64,000 bases of DNA from Actinomadura sp. NAK00032 (GTDB lineage: Bacteria > Actinomycetota > Actinomycetes > Streptosporangiales > Streptosporangiaceae), in contig NZ_CP054932.1 in NCBI RefSeq assembly GCF_013364275.1, positions 8,866,001 through 8,930,000 of the forward strand. The letters run 5' to 3'. How positions within the stretch are numbered: the stretch's first letter is position 1; each line of letters starts with the position of its first letter. The notes under the pieces were generated by a model. The model had not been told where the DNA came from, made no database searches, and worked only from the letters and a program-made list of their open reading frames with translations. The translations under genes were made by a program, and so were the position numbers. Of this stretch, positions 1-8,209 are shown in pieces.

Positions 1-1
1 C

Positions 2-982
2 GGGTTCCTGCACACGCCGGACGGCGCCACGGTGGTCTCCGAGCCCAACGCCGCCTCCACCTGGTTCCCGTCCAACGACAACCCGCGCGACAAGGCGCTC
101 TTCACGATCGAGACGACCGTGCCGAAGGGGCTCAAGGCGATCTCCAACGGCCACCTGGTCAAACGGTGGACCGCCGGCGGCAAGGAGACCTTCCGGTGGC
201 GGGAGGACCGGCCGATGACGACCTATCTCGCGACCGTCTCGATCGGACGGTTCAACGTGTCGACGACCACCACCCCCAAGGGCGTCCCGCAGTTGGACGC
301 GGTCGACTCGACGGTGGCGTCCGACCCCGACGCGCTCCAGACCCCGACCTGGACGACGCGGGCGACCGACGGGCTGGCCGACTACTTCGGCCCCTACCCG
401 TTCACCAGTTCCGGCTCCATCATCGAGAACAACTCCGTCCCGCCGCTCAACATCGAGAACGCGCTGGAGACCCAGACCCGTCCGACCTATCAGAAGCACC
501 CCATCGAAAAGGGTGTGGTGCACGAGATGAGCCACCAGTGGTTCGGCAACAGCGTCTCCCCCGGCCGTTGGAAGGACGTCTGGCTGAACGAGGGCTACGC
601 GCTGTGGACTGAGAAGTACTGGGCCGAAAAGCACGGGGGCCCGTCCGCCCAGGAGGCGTTCGAGCAGATCTACGCCGACCCGCCGCCCATGCCGCCGGGA
701 CGGCCCGCCTTCTGGGACGTCATGACCGCCGACCCGGGCCGCGACCAGATGTTCCACCGCTCCATCTACTTCCGCGGCGGAATGGCGCTGCAGGCACTCC
801 GGCACAGGATCGGCGACGACCTCTTCATGAAGCTGACCCGCACCTGGCTGGCCGAGCACAAGTACGGCAACGGGACCACCGAGGAGTACGAGGCTCTCGC
901 CGAGCGGGTCTCCGGCCAGGACCTCGGCGCCTTCTTCACGACCTGGCTCCACAGCACGGGCAAGCCGCCTGCCTGGTGGTAG
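2..982 (+). CDS. M1-family zinc metallopeptidase (aminopeptidase N-like), 5' truncated by window
   Basis: The reading frame is open from base 2, so only the C-terminal 326 residues are present and the start lies upstream. Counting from the GTG at 32, HEMSH (164-168) and the third zinc ligand E187 in WLNEGYA form the HExxH-x18-E signature. ALETQ about 20 residues before HEMSH corresponds to the GAMEN-type substrate loop (AMENQ in relatives). The ending after the gluzincin fold suggests the short actinobacterial form without the large ERAP1-like C-terminal domain, though this is inference. Likely a secreted or periplasm-facing aminopeptidase; its N-terminal signal cannot be seen. Family assignment is secure, substrate unknown. 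Confidence 0.92.
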   Translation, partial: GFLHTPDGATVVSEPNAASTWFPSNDNPRDKALFTIETTVPKGLKAISNGHLVKRWTAGGKETFRWREDRPMTTYLATVSIGRFNVSTTTTPKGVPQLDAVDSTVASDPDALQTPTWTTRATDGLADYFGPYPFTSSGSIIENNSVPPLNIENALETQTRPTYQKHPIEKGVVHEMSHQWFGNSVSPGRWKDVWLNEGYALWTEKYWAEKHGGPSAQEAFEQIYADPPPMPPGRPAFWDVMTADPGRDQMFHRSIYFRGGMALQALRHRIGDDLFMKLTRTWLAEHKYGNGTTEEYEALAERVSGQDLGAFFTTWLHSTGKPPAWW

Positions 983-986
983 CGGA

Positions 987-1016
987 CCGGGCGGGCGGCA
1001 GCCCCCGCCCGCCCGG
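987..1016. terminator. Bidirectional hairpin between peptidase and cupin genes
   Basis: Perfect 11-base arms 987-997 and 1006-1016 with an 8-base loop lie between the convergent stops at 982 and 1035. There is no T-run, which is usual for actinomycete terminators. Confidence 0.6.
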
Positions 1017-1034
1017 CTCCTCCCTGCGCGCCCC

Positions 1035-1436
1035 TCAGGACCTCGGGACCCGCAGGTGTCGGCGCTCAGCCAGCTCCTCCTCGCCGACCACGGTCAGGAC
1101 GGGAGTCCCGGGAGGCGCGAACATGGTCACCACCAGCTGCGACTGCGCGTCCGGGAGGTTGTTGGCGCCCTGGATGTGGATCACGTCGCCGCCCGGCTCG
1201 AACACGGCGTCACCGGCCTTGATCACCCGTGGCGCCTCCCCCTCCAGCTCGAAGAGGATCTCGCCCTGGGTCACGTAGCCGAACACCGGTCCGGGGTGCC
1301 GGTGCGGCGGCGCACCGGGGTCGCCGGGCGGCAGCGTGACGCGGATCGTCCTGGCCTCGGCACCGTCCACGATCTTGGCCGCCGCATCCGGCAGGCTCGA
1401 GACGACCTCAACGCCCGGGGGCAGCTGAGAGCTCAT
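1035..1436 (-). CDS. Small cupin-domain protein
   Basis: A 133-residue single-domain cupin. The stretch PHRHPGPVFGYVTQGEILFE carries the metal-binding HxH of cupin motif 1, and GDAVFEPGGDVIH with a following NN-rich strand corresponds to motif 2. The start was set at the ATG preceded by GAGGAGGAAC; a longer frame reaches 1637 but has no ribosome-binding site. Such cupins bind a metal and act as small sensors, isomerases or dioxygenases; nothing here chooses between them. It is divergent from the ESX-like pair at 1630 and shares its promoter region. Confidence 0.85.
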   Translation of the reverse strand: MSSQLPPGVEVVSSLPDAAAKIVDGAEARTIRVTLPPGDPGAPPHRHPGPVFGYVTQGEILFELEGEAPRVIKAGDAVFEPGGDVIHIQGANNLPDAQSQLVVTMFAPPGTPVLTVVGEEELAERRHLRVPRS

Positions 1437-1481
1437 GTGTTCCTCCTCGAAGTGACTGTCCACAGGTAGGACCGGACGCCC

Positions 1482-1519
1482 CGCCCGTTTGTGACAGCAC
1501 CGCCCGTTTGTGACAGCAC
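1482..1519. repeat. Two perfect adjacent 19-bp direct repeats in divergent promoter region
   Basis: CGCCCGTTTGTGACAGCAC occurs at 1482-1500 and again at 1501-1519, between the cupin gene (minus strand) and the gene at 1630 (plus strand). The position suits a direct-repeat operator, but a slippage duplication is equally possible. Confidence 0.7.
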
Positions 1520-1629
1520 CGCACGCACCGGATGAACGACCCACCGGCCATGACTCCATTGACCACATCCGGTCACCCTGCCAGTGTTGCTGGCCAGGTT
1601 CACTCCGGAGGGGAATAATCGCGAATTTC

Positions 1630-1962
1630 ATGTTCAATGCGAGTTCGCTTTTGGGAGGGCTCTTGGGCGAGGAGATTCAGTGGGACCCGGAGGCGGTCCA
1701 GAAGCTCGGAAAGGACCTGATCCAGCAGGACGGCGCGACCATCAAGCAGGCCAAGGCGGCCGCTGACGCGATCAACATCGGCCACACCGCCTGGGGAATC
1801 GTGGGATTCGGGTTGTCGTCGGTGCATGCCATCGCCCGGAACTTCTACATCCAGGACGCCGACAGCAAGTACCGGAGCCTGCAGCAGATCGAAAGCGGCC
1901 TGCGCCAGGTGGCGGACAAGCAGCGGGCCGCCGAGGAGGCCAGTGGCGGCGGGCTCAACTAG
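1630..1962 (+). CDS. EspC-like small protein (type VII secretion-associated, tentative)
   Basis: A 110-residue, mostly helical protein. The segment AWGIVGFGLSS in mid-protein resembles the turn and glycine-rich stretch of EspC-type ESX proteins, followed by a charged helix. The next gene, 56 bases downstream, encodes a WXG-like domain fused to membrane helices, which supports an ESX-type role. Start chosen at the ATG at 1630; a GGAGGGG site sits about 16 bases upstream, a little far. No ESX ATPase or channel gene is nearby. The family call is weak; that it is a real gene is likely. Confidence 0.6.
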   Translation: MFNASSLLGGLLGEEIQWDPEAVQKLGKDLIQQDGATIKQAKAAADAINIGHTAWGIVGFGLSSVHAIARNFYIQDADSKYRSLQQIESGLRQVADKQRAAEEASGGGLN

Positions 1963-2018
1963 CCCCGGAAACCACGTGAGCCGCATTTCGGAAAACGGCC
2001 TGCATCAGAAGGGAAGTC

Positions 2019-2915
2019 ATGGGGGCGCTCGCTTCCGGTCAGTGGTTCTTCAAGGAGGCGCTGGTCGCCTCGACCGTCGCCAGCGCGATGCTGCCGCCGG
2101 TCAGGCTGACCGCCGTGGTCGCGCTGGAGACCCAGTGCAGTCCCGGTGCCATCGAGGACGGGGCGAACCAGTGGATGGAGACCGCGAAGAAATTCAACGA
2201 GGCCGCCGACGGAATCCAGGACCGGGTGAAGGCGGCGGACAAGAGCACCTGGAGCAGTGACGACCGGGAGGCTTTCGAGGGGAAGATCTCCGAGTTCGTC
2301 CGGCATCTGAGATCGGCCGCCCTCGCGGCCACGTTCATCGCCGTGACCCTGCTGCTCTACGCGTTCATCCTGTTCGTCTTCGGCATCTTCCTCGCCGTGA
2401 TGGCGAGCGTGCTGCTGGCCATCGCCATCGCATATCTCGTCCAATCATGGATCCCCGGGTACGGCCAGGCATTCATGACCTGGGCCAATACCTTCGCCAC
2501 CACCGTCGGCATGCAGTTGCGCGCGACCGCGGCCCAACTGCGCACCGTCGCACAGACGGCGGCGACGATGATCGGCGCGTTGGCGGGCGGGAACGTGGCG
2601 TTCCAGATCGCGACCGGTTCGGACACGGCCGCCGGCGACCTGGTCCAGAGCACGCTCTATTCCATCGACGAGATCGCGATCTCGTATCTGGAGAACAAGA
2701 TCGCGGGCGGTCCCGGCTCCAAGGGCTTCACCGGTACCACCAAGGGGTTGCTGGGCAAGTCCTTCTGGGGCGGTTTCGGCTACCAGGGCGCGGACACGTT
2801 CGGGCTCTCGCCGAGCAGCAACTTCCGGCAGCAGGGGCCGGACACGTGGGGCGTCCCGTCCGGGGGCACCTACGGCAACCCGATCGATCCGGAGCCCGGG
2901 ATCTCCGCGTTCTGA
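2019..2915 (+). CDS. WXG100-like membrane protein
   Basis: A 298-residue protein preceded by GGGAAG. Residues about 45-98 form a helix-turn-helix with W78 in TWSSDD, the place of the WXG turn in ESX substrates. Two adjacent hydrophobic segments (about 101-140) follow, then a helical stretch and a Gly/Pro/Ser-rich C-terminal tail. WXG-like head plus membrane anchor plus glycine-rich tail is common among actinobacterial ESX-associated proteins of unknown function. Probably co-transcribed with the gene at 1630. It converges on the membrane protein at 2935, only 19 bases away. Confidence 0.65.
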   Translation: MGALASGQWFFKEALVASTVASAMLPPVRLTAVVALETQCSPGAIEDGANQWMETAKKFNEAADGIQDRVKAADKSTWSSDDREAFEGKISEFVRHLRSAALAATFIAVTLLLYAFILFVFGIFLAVMASVLLAIAIAYLVQSWIPGYGQAFMTWANTFATTVGMQLRATAAQLRTVAQTAATMIGALAGGNVAFQIATGSDTAAGDLVQSTLYSIDEIAISYLENKIAGGPGSKGFTGTTKGLLGKSFWGGFGYQGADTFGLSPSSNFRQQGPDTWGVPSGGTYGNPIDPEPGISAF

Positions 2916-2934
2916 CGGGCAGGGCCGCCCGGGC

Positions 2935-3942
2935 TCATCTGGTCAGGCGCAGGGCGTCGAAGGCGAACGCCATCACCGCGTGGCGCAGCGGCTCGGGCGG
3001 TTCGCCGGGGAACACCACGGTCCAGCGCAGGAATTCCGCGACGACGACCGCCGCGGTCTCACCGGTCCCGGTGGTGACGCGGAAGGCGGCGCCGGGATGG
3101 TCCTCGGTTCCGGGATAGGGCGCGATCTCGCCGAGCGGCGCCCCGTCGGGTACCAGCAGGCGCAGCCGGGGCTCGGCGTGGCCGACGCGCCGGACCACCA
3201 CCGTCAGCCGCCCGCCCGGGTCGAGCACCGCGAAGCCGCCGGCCCGCCGGGCGATGAAGAACGCCACCCCTCCGGCGGGCACGTGGGCGGCGGCGAAGGC
3301 CCGGCGGGCTCCGGTGCGCCGGACGGGGTCCGCGTCGCGAGCCGCGTCGCCGGCCCCGGCCAAGGCTTCCGGCGGCCGGGACGAGACGCGGAACCGCAGC
3401 ACCGTCCGGCCGCGGGCATCCCGCCAGCGGCGCCTCCCCCGCAGCGAGGTTCCGGCGCCTTCGCCGAGTCGAGCGAGCAGCCTACGGGCCCGTGCCCTGC
3501 CCTTGAGGAGGAAGAAGACGACCACCCCGGCCACGAGCAGCGCCACCGCCCACATGAGTGCTCCGGGGAGCAGCGCATGGCGGGACCGGTCCAGGCTCCC
3601 CGCGTACGGCCCGAACGGTCCGACGCGCACCGGGACCGCATGCCCGATGTCGGCCTCGCCGACTCCGGACACATGACCGGAGCCGCGAGATCCGTCGGCG
3701 AACCGCCAAGTGCCGCGGCAGTCCAGATACCTGGCGTCGTAGCGCAGTTCGCGCTGCTCACACCTCTGGACGGTGGCCTCGGCCCGCTCTCCCCAGGTGA
3801 CCGTGTACACGATCACCCCCGGGAGCACGAGCATCACCCAGGCCGACAGCAGCAGTGCGAGGACGAGCGCGCCCGGCACCGCGGCCGCCGCGAAGAAGTC
3901 CTTGGCCGCCGTCCGGCGCGCCCGCGGCCCCGAAACGGACAT
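2935..3942 (-). CDS. Two-helix membrane protein of unknown function
   Basis: A 335-residue protein. The ATG at 3942 has AGGAGAGGTGGAG upstream and is preferred to a GTG 30 bases earlier. A first membrane helix (about 20-45) is followed by a roughly 75-residue external segment with two Cys residues (QRCEQ, LDCRG) that could pair, then a second helix (about 125-145) and a long basic/proline-rich cytoplasmic domain. The layout recalls DUF3592-type proteins but the match is not strong. It reads in the same direction as the YbaB-like gene upstream (48-base gap) and may share its transcript. Confidence 0.7.
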   Translation of the reverse strand: MSVSGPRARRTAAKDFFAAAAVPGALVLALLLSAWVMLVLPGVIVYTVTWGERAEATVQRCEQRELRYDARYLDCRGTWRFADGSRGSGHVSGVGEADIGHAVPVRVGPFGPYAGSLDRSRHALLPGALMWAVALLVAGVVVFFLLKGRARARRLLARLGEGAGTSLRGRRRWRDARGRTVLRFRVSSRPPEALAGAGDAARDADPVRRTGARRAFAAAHVPAGGVAFFIARRAGGFAVLDPGGRLTVVVRRVGHAEPRLRLLVPDGAPLGEIAPYPGTEDHPGAAFRVTTGTGETAAVVVAEFLRWTVVFPGEPPEPLRHAVMAFAFDALRLTR

Positions 3943-3990
3943 CTCCACCTCTCCTGTCCGGTCGCCATTCACCAGGTGCGCAGAGAGGCG

Positions 3991-4437
3991 TCAGCGGCCC
4001 ATTTTGCGGCGGATATCGTCCATGAGGGTCATCGAGTCGCTGAGAGCGCGCTGGAAACCTTCCTGCATCTGCCGCATCTGGCCTTCGAGTGCCTGCGGAT
4101 CGCGCACGATGCCGGCGACGTCCTCGGGAGCGACCGACGCGTCGTCGGTCAGTTCCCTGGACTGCCGCTGCAGATCCTGGAGAGCGTCCTGTGAGACCTG
4201 AATGATCGTCTCGGCGAGTTCGGCGGACGCCATGCGCATGGCCCGGGGGTCGATTTCCAGTTCGCTGATCGCACCCTCCGCGGACAGCCCGAGCCGGATC
4301 CTGCCGTCGCGGGATTCGGCCCGGCCGACCAGCTCACTCAGCCGCTGCCTGAGCTCCGTCGCCTTCTGGACCTCCTTCGCGGTCTGCTCCGCGAACGCGT
4401 CGAGATCCGACTCGGAGAAGCCGTAAGTCTCAGCCAT
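3991..4437 (-). CDS. YbaB/EbfC-like protein
   Basis: A 148-residue protein with an N-terminal coiled-coil helix (about 8-40), a beta segment GRIRLGLSAEGAISELEID typical of the YbaB/EbfC fold, and another long helix. Classical YbaB is a 100-105-residue dimeric nucleoid-associated protein; this longer form with a C-terminal helical tail is the variant often met beside WXG-type genes in actinomycetes. The ATG at 4437 with GAGGGG ahead is preferred to an upstream TTG. Whether it binds DNA or serves as an ESX accessory is unresolved. Confidence 0.75.
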   Translation of the reverse strand: MAETYGFSESDLDAFAEQTAKEVQKATELRQRLSELVGRAESRDGRIRLGLSAEGAISELEIDPRAMRMASAELAETIIQVSQDALQDLQRQSRELTDDASVAPEDVAGIVRDPQALEGQMRQMQEGFQRALSDSMTLMDDIRRKMGR

Positions 4438-4650
4438 GGTGCGCCAACCCCTCAAAACGGTCGATTACTCGGTGGCGAGCTTAGTGCTACTCGCCTCGCC
4501 GAGTGCCAGTGCGCCGAAGCGCACGATCAACCCGAGACATATCTAGACCATCCCGGATTCCGCGCCACTGGAACGGTCGGCACTCCACTCGGCCGGTTCC
4601 ACTTCTATGGCGAAGCCGCGCTCGGAACGGACGGCGGGAGCACGCGGGAG

Positions 4651-6252
4651 TCAAGTGCCCAGCGCGCCGAGAATGGAGGTCAGGATCGTGGAGGCCGGGC
4701 CGGCTATGTCGGCGGCGTGGGTGAGGCCTGTGCGGAGCATTTCCAGTTTCGTCTTCGCGGCCGCCTCGTCGGGTTCGGCTCGGTCCAGGTCGACGGCGAC
4801 GCCCTGGATGACGTTGGCCGCCTCCTCCTTGTCCTGGTCGGGCAGGTCGCTACTGGACAGGACGAGCCGCAGCAGCTCGGCGAGGTGCTCTTGGCCGGGC
4901 AGCGCGGAATGGGTGTTCTGGAAATCCTGGATGACCGTGTTGACCGGACGATTGATGAACGTGGTCTGGCCGTGGAAATTGAAGTTCTCAACCATGGTGG
5001 CGCCGCTCTCGACGATGGCCGTGTGGCCGTTGAGGATGTAGGTGTTCGCGTGCTTGTGGACGGCCGGCCTGGCAAGTGACCGCCTGATGCGCTCTTCCGC
5101 GCGGGCGACGCGCTCGAAGGCCGCCTGGTCGTGTGAGGTCGCGCTGATGGCGGCGGGCGGAGGGAGGTAGCTCTCCATCGGGTAGAGAGCCTTGGAGATG
5201 CGGTAGGCGTCGGGCGGCGCGTCGAGGGCTCGCAGGATCTCGCCGAACAGCTTGCGCAGGTACTTCGCCGAGACCTCGTTGATGGGGAACACGATCCGGT
5301 TGTCCATCGCGTCGGCCCGCAGCAGGACGAGGCACGGCAGCAGATCCGGGTCGATGCCGAGGGTGCGTGCGATGTCGTAGGCGCGATGCCGCTCGTAGGG
5401 TTTCCATTTGAGCCACCGCAGTGTGTTGAAGACCCGGTACAGCTCGGGTTCGAGGTTGTCGCGCCAGTAGCGCTTCGTCGCCGCCCAGTTGGCCGGACGT
5501 TCGAGGACGAACAGCCTGAATATCGGGCCCGACAGGGCGTTCAGTTCATCGAAGTGCGTGCGGACGTAGGTGGCCAGTTCGACGTCCGCGTCGGTGTAGA
5601 GGAGGACCCCCCAGAGCCGGGGCAGCGACTGGGGCGATGGTGATTGCGCCCCCAGTTGCAAGCTGCGGAACAATGCCTGCGGATCGGGCGCGGGCCCCAT
5701 GGAGTAGGCGGCGCTCGCCATTCGCTCGATGCTCAGGACGACGGTGTCGCCATCGCACAGCCCGGCCTGCTCCACCGTGATGTGCTCGGGGTGGCTCTCA
5801 CCATCCGTGCCATCAAGCCACACGCGGATGATCGCTTCATTTGAGGCGAAGTACGCAGCGCCGGGCTCCGGACGCGGAGCGTCGTCGGCGGGGCGGGCGA
5901 GGCCGTGTTCGCGGGCGGTCGCGAGGGCCAGGGAGGTCAGTTCCGTGATCGGCGACTGCGGTGAGACGGCGACCTCCACCGTCCTGCCTAATCCGGCCCG
6001 GTCCAGCTCGCGCCACCGAGCCGCCATGTCCGCCGAAGGCGCCTCGTCGGGCGAAGGCGCCTCGTCGGGCGAAGGCGCCTCGTCGGGCGAAGGCGCCTCG
6101 TCGGGCGAAGGCGCCTCGTCGGGCGAAGGCGCCTCGTCGGGCGAAAAGGCCGCCATGCCCTCCATGCGATGGGTGAGACGGGCACCGAAGGGCCCGTAGA
6201 ACGTGGCCCAATCGCCTTCTCTGACGGCGACCAGTAAACGGAGCTTCTGCAT
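4651..6252 (-). CDS. Multidomain protein: hexapeptide repeat, ubiquitin-like segment, conflict-system-like C-terminus
   Basis: 533 residues, no signal peptide or clear membrane helix. In order: a short N-terminal segment (1-36); six SPDEAP hexapeptides (37-72); residues about 91-176 with the strand-helix-strand pattern of a beta-grasp/ubiquitin-like fold, ending in DGDTVVLSIER as in YukD/EccD-type domains; a central alpha/beta region (about 195-390) with two hydrophobic strands, WGVLLYTDADVE and LPCLVLLRAD; a beta-rich stretch (405-448) with alternating hydrophobic and Asn/Gln residues ending TVIQDFQNTH; and an acidic helical tail (449-533). The last two parts resemble the amyloid-like motif plus helical domain seen in actinobacterial effector or nucleotide-binding signalling proteins. 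No known whole-protein match comes to mind. It stands alone as a transcription unit. Confidence 0.7.
   Translation of the reverse strand: MQKLRLLVAVREGDWATFYGPFGARLTHRMEGMAAFSPDEAPSPDEAPSPDEAPSPDEAPSPDEAPSPDEAPSADMAARWRELDRAGLGRTVEVAVSPQSPITELTSLALATAREHGLARPADDAPRPEPGAAYFASNEAIIRVWLDGTDGESHPEHITVEQAGLCDGDTVVLSIERMASAAYSMGPAPDPQALFRSLQLGAQSPSPQSLPRLWGVLLYTDADVELATYVRTHFDELNALSGPIFRLFVLERPANWAATKRYWRDNLEPELYRVFNTLRWLKWKPYERHRAYDIARTLGIDPDLLPCLVLLRADAMDNRIVFPINEVSAKYLRKLFGEILRALDAPPDAYRISKALYPMESYLPPPAAISATSHDQAAFERVARAEERIRRSLARPAVHKHANTYILNGHTAIVESGATMVENFNFHGQTTFINRPVNTVIQDFQNTHSALPGQEHLAELLRLVLSSSDLPDQDKEEAANVIQGVAVDLDRAEPDEAAAKTKLEMLRTGLTHAADIAGPASTILTSILGALGT
6034..6141 (-). repeat. Six tandem 18-bp units encoding SPDEAP
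   Basis: Near-identical 18-bp units lie head to tail inside the gene at 4651-6252. They encode SPDEAP six times without breaking the frame. Copy number probably varies between strains through slippage. Confidence 0.95.
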
Positions 6253-6349
6253 TCGGCATTCCCGTCCGTCGACGAGCCGACCACTACATGGCGGAGTCGA
6301 CGATACACGGATAGTCGCCCCGCCACAGCCGAATCGCTCCGGACGGACG

Positions 6350-6384
6350 TCGGCCGCGGGACCGGTGAACCGTCCCGCGGCCGA
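6350..6384 (-). terminator. Hairpin after the 94-residue membrane protein gene
   Basis: Perfect 13-base arms at 6350-6362 and 6372-6384 around a 9-base loop, 19 bases past the stop at 6403. Confidence 0.65.
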
Positions 6385-6402
6385 TGTGCCGAGCCTCTCG
6401 GG

Positions 6403-6687
6403 TCAGGCGCTCGCGCGCTCGCCGAAGAGTGCCTTCACGAACCTGAAGAGCATCAGGACCGGGAGAATGAAGGCGTAGAAGAACATGAAGTACTCGCCGC
6501 CGTCGAAGATGAACCCGAGGTAGATGGCGTAGCCGAGGAAGCCGACGCCGAACGCGAGGTTGAGCAGCCTTTCGCCCCCGCTCTGGCCGCCCCCAATGGC
6601 CGCCATGAGAAGCATGGCGAGCCCGGACACCAGCAGAAAGACGACGTACCACGAGAATGTGGCGTCGGCGCTGAAGTCGATATTCAT
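6403..6687 (-). CDS. Small three-helix membrane protein
   Basis: 94 residues with three predicted membrane helices (about 11-32, 40-60, 66-86) and a short basic C-terminus. The ATG has AGAGGGAAATC in front. Real by hydropathy, ribosome-binding site and following terminator; function unknown. Single-gene unit. Confidence 0.75.
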   Translation of the reverse strand: MNIDFSADATFSWYVVFLLVSGLAMLLMAAIGGGQSGGERLLNLAFGVGFLGYAIYLGFIFDGGEYFMFFYAFILPVLMLFRFVKALFGERASA

Positions 6688-6916
6688 GATTTCCCTCTGA
6701 ATGTGCGTGACAAAGCTGCATGATCATAGCGGGCACCGGCCATTGGAATCGTCGTTGGCCGCATCAGGCCAATGGCGGCCACGACCGGCGCCCGGAAGGG
6801 TCGTTCGAGCGGGCCATTTGTTACGGGGGTCTTACGGGTGCTCTCGTTCGGTGAATGGCGGTGGTGCCGGGCCGTTGTCCGGGGTGTTGGTCAACTTCCA
6901 TGAAGGGGAGCACTCC

Positions 6917-8140
6917 ATGACGATTCGACGACGGCGGGCACTGGCCTGTGGTGTCGCGCTGACGGTGGCGGCCGGCGCGCTGACGGGCGCGGCGACCGGC
7001 GCATCGGCGTCGGCCGGGGCCGGCGAGGGCCGCTCGGAGACGGCGCTGACCTGGTACGACGTGACGGCGAAGACGGTCGGCGCCGCCGGGCTCCCGCAGG
7101 TCACCGCGAGCCGGACGTGGGCGATCGGCTGGATCTCCGCGGGGCGGGCACTGCGGAGCGGGAAGGGGCGGAACTTCCAGGACGCGGCCCTGGCCAGCGC
7201 CGTCCACGACGCGCTGCGCCCGCTCGTCCCGGCGCAAGTCGGGGAACTGGACGCCGCACTCGCCCGCACTCTCGACGGCATCCCGGACGGTCGGGCCAAG
7301 AAGGCGGGGGTGCGGGCCGGTCAGGAGGCGGCGCAGCGCACACTGGACGAGCGGGCCGGAGACGGGCTGACCAAGGAGGAGATCTCGAACGACGGCTACG
7401 AGCCGCCCGCGCCCGCACCTGGTGTGTGGCGCAAGACCCCGCCGCTCGACCGGCCCGCGGTGCAGCCCAACGCGGGGCGCGCCAAGCCGTTCCTGCTCGG
7501 AACGCCTGACCGGTTCCGGCCGGGCCCCAGTCCCGCCCTGGACTCCCCGCGCTACCGGCGCGACCTCGCCGAGGTTCGTGCGTACGGCCGCGACACCAGC
7601 ACCGTCCGGAGTCCGGAGCAGACGGGAACGGCCAAGTTCTGGTCGTCCTCGTCGATCAGTCTTTACGGGGCGGCGCTGCGGGCGGTCCTGCTGCAGGGGC
7701 ACTACCCGCCGACCCGTGCCGCCGGGCTGGTCGCGGCCTTCCACGCGGTGACGGCGGACGCCCAGATCGCGGTGTACGACGCCAAGTACGTCCATCTGCG
7801 CTGGCGGCCGATCACGGCCGTGCAGGCGGACGATCCCGGATGGAAGCCGCTGATCACCACACCGCAGCACCCCGAGTACCCCGGCGGGCACTCCACCTAC
7901 GCCGGGGCCGCCGAGCGCGTGCTGACCCGGCTGACCGGTTCCGGCCCGGACCGTCCGATCCGGCTCGTCGGCAACGGCGAGGTGCGCACGTACAGCTCCT
8001 GGCGCGACATGACCCGCGACAACGTGGACGGCCGGGTGTGGTCCGGCATCCACTTCCGGTTCTCCGATGAGATCGGCGCCGGGCTGGGCGCGCGCGTGGC
8101 CGGCTGGGATCTGCCGCAGACCTGGCGGCTGTTCCGCTGA
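6917..8140 (+). CDS. Vanadium-dependent haloperoxidase / PAP2-superfamily secreted protein
   Basis: 407 residues with a signal peptide (MTIRRRRALACGVALT, cleavage near ASA). The three phosphate/vanadate-binding motifs are present: KYVHLRWRP, PEYPGGHSTYAGA and RVWSGIHFRFSDEIGAGLG, corresponding to KX6RP, PSGH and SRX5H. The last motif has W-S-G-I-H, so catalytic type cannot be decided. The family covers haloperoxidases and acid phosphatases. Start at the ATG with GAAGGGGAG ahead. It ends in a shared hairpin region opposite the TetR gene. Confidence 0.85.
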   Translation: MTIRRRRALACGVALTVAAGALTGAATGASASAGAGEGRSETALTWYDVTAKTVGAAGLPQVTASRTWAIGWISAGRALRSGKGRNFQDAALASAVHDALRPLVPAQVGELDAALARTLDGIPDGRAKKAGVRAGQEAAQRTLDERAGDGLTKEEISNDGYEPPAPAPGVWRKTPPLDRPAVQPNAGRAKPFLLGTPDRFRPGPSPALDSPRYRRDLAEVRAYGRDTSTVRSPEQTGTAKFWSSSSISLYGAALRAVLLQGHYPPTRAAGLVAAFHAVTADAQIAVYDAKYVHLRWRPITAVQADDPGWKPLITTPQHPEYPGGHSTYAGAAERVLTRLTGSGPDRPIRLVGNGEVRTYSSWRDMTRDNVDGRVWSGIHFRFSDEIGAGLGARVAGWDLPQTWRLFR

Positions 8141-8151
8141 CCCGTCCGTCC

Positions 8152-8196
8152 GCCCTCGGGGACGGCCCGCCGAGCGCGCCGGCCGTTCCCGAGGGC
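8152..8196. terminator. Hairpin between convergent genes
   Basis: GCCCTCGGG (8152-8160) pairs with CCCGAGGGC (8188-8196). An overlapping alternative stem (CGGCCCGCCG / CGGCGGGCCG) is also possible. It lies between the stops at 8140 and 8210. Confidence 0.45.
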
Positions 8197-8209
8197 AGCG
8201 GCGGGCCGG

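Noticed and set aside
6034..6141. Regular 18-bp repeats as a CRISPR array
   Set aside because: There are no spacers; the units are contiguous and code for a hexapeptide inside a gene.
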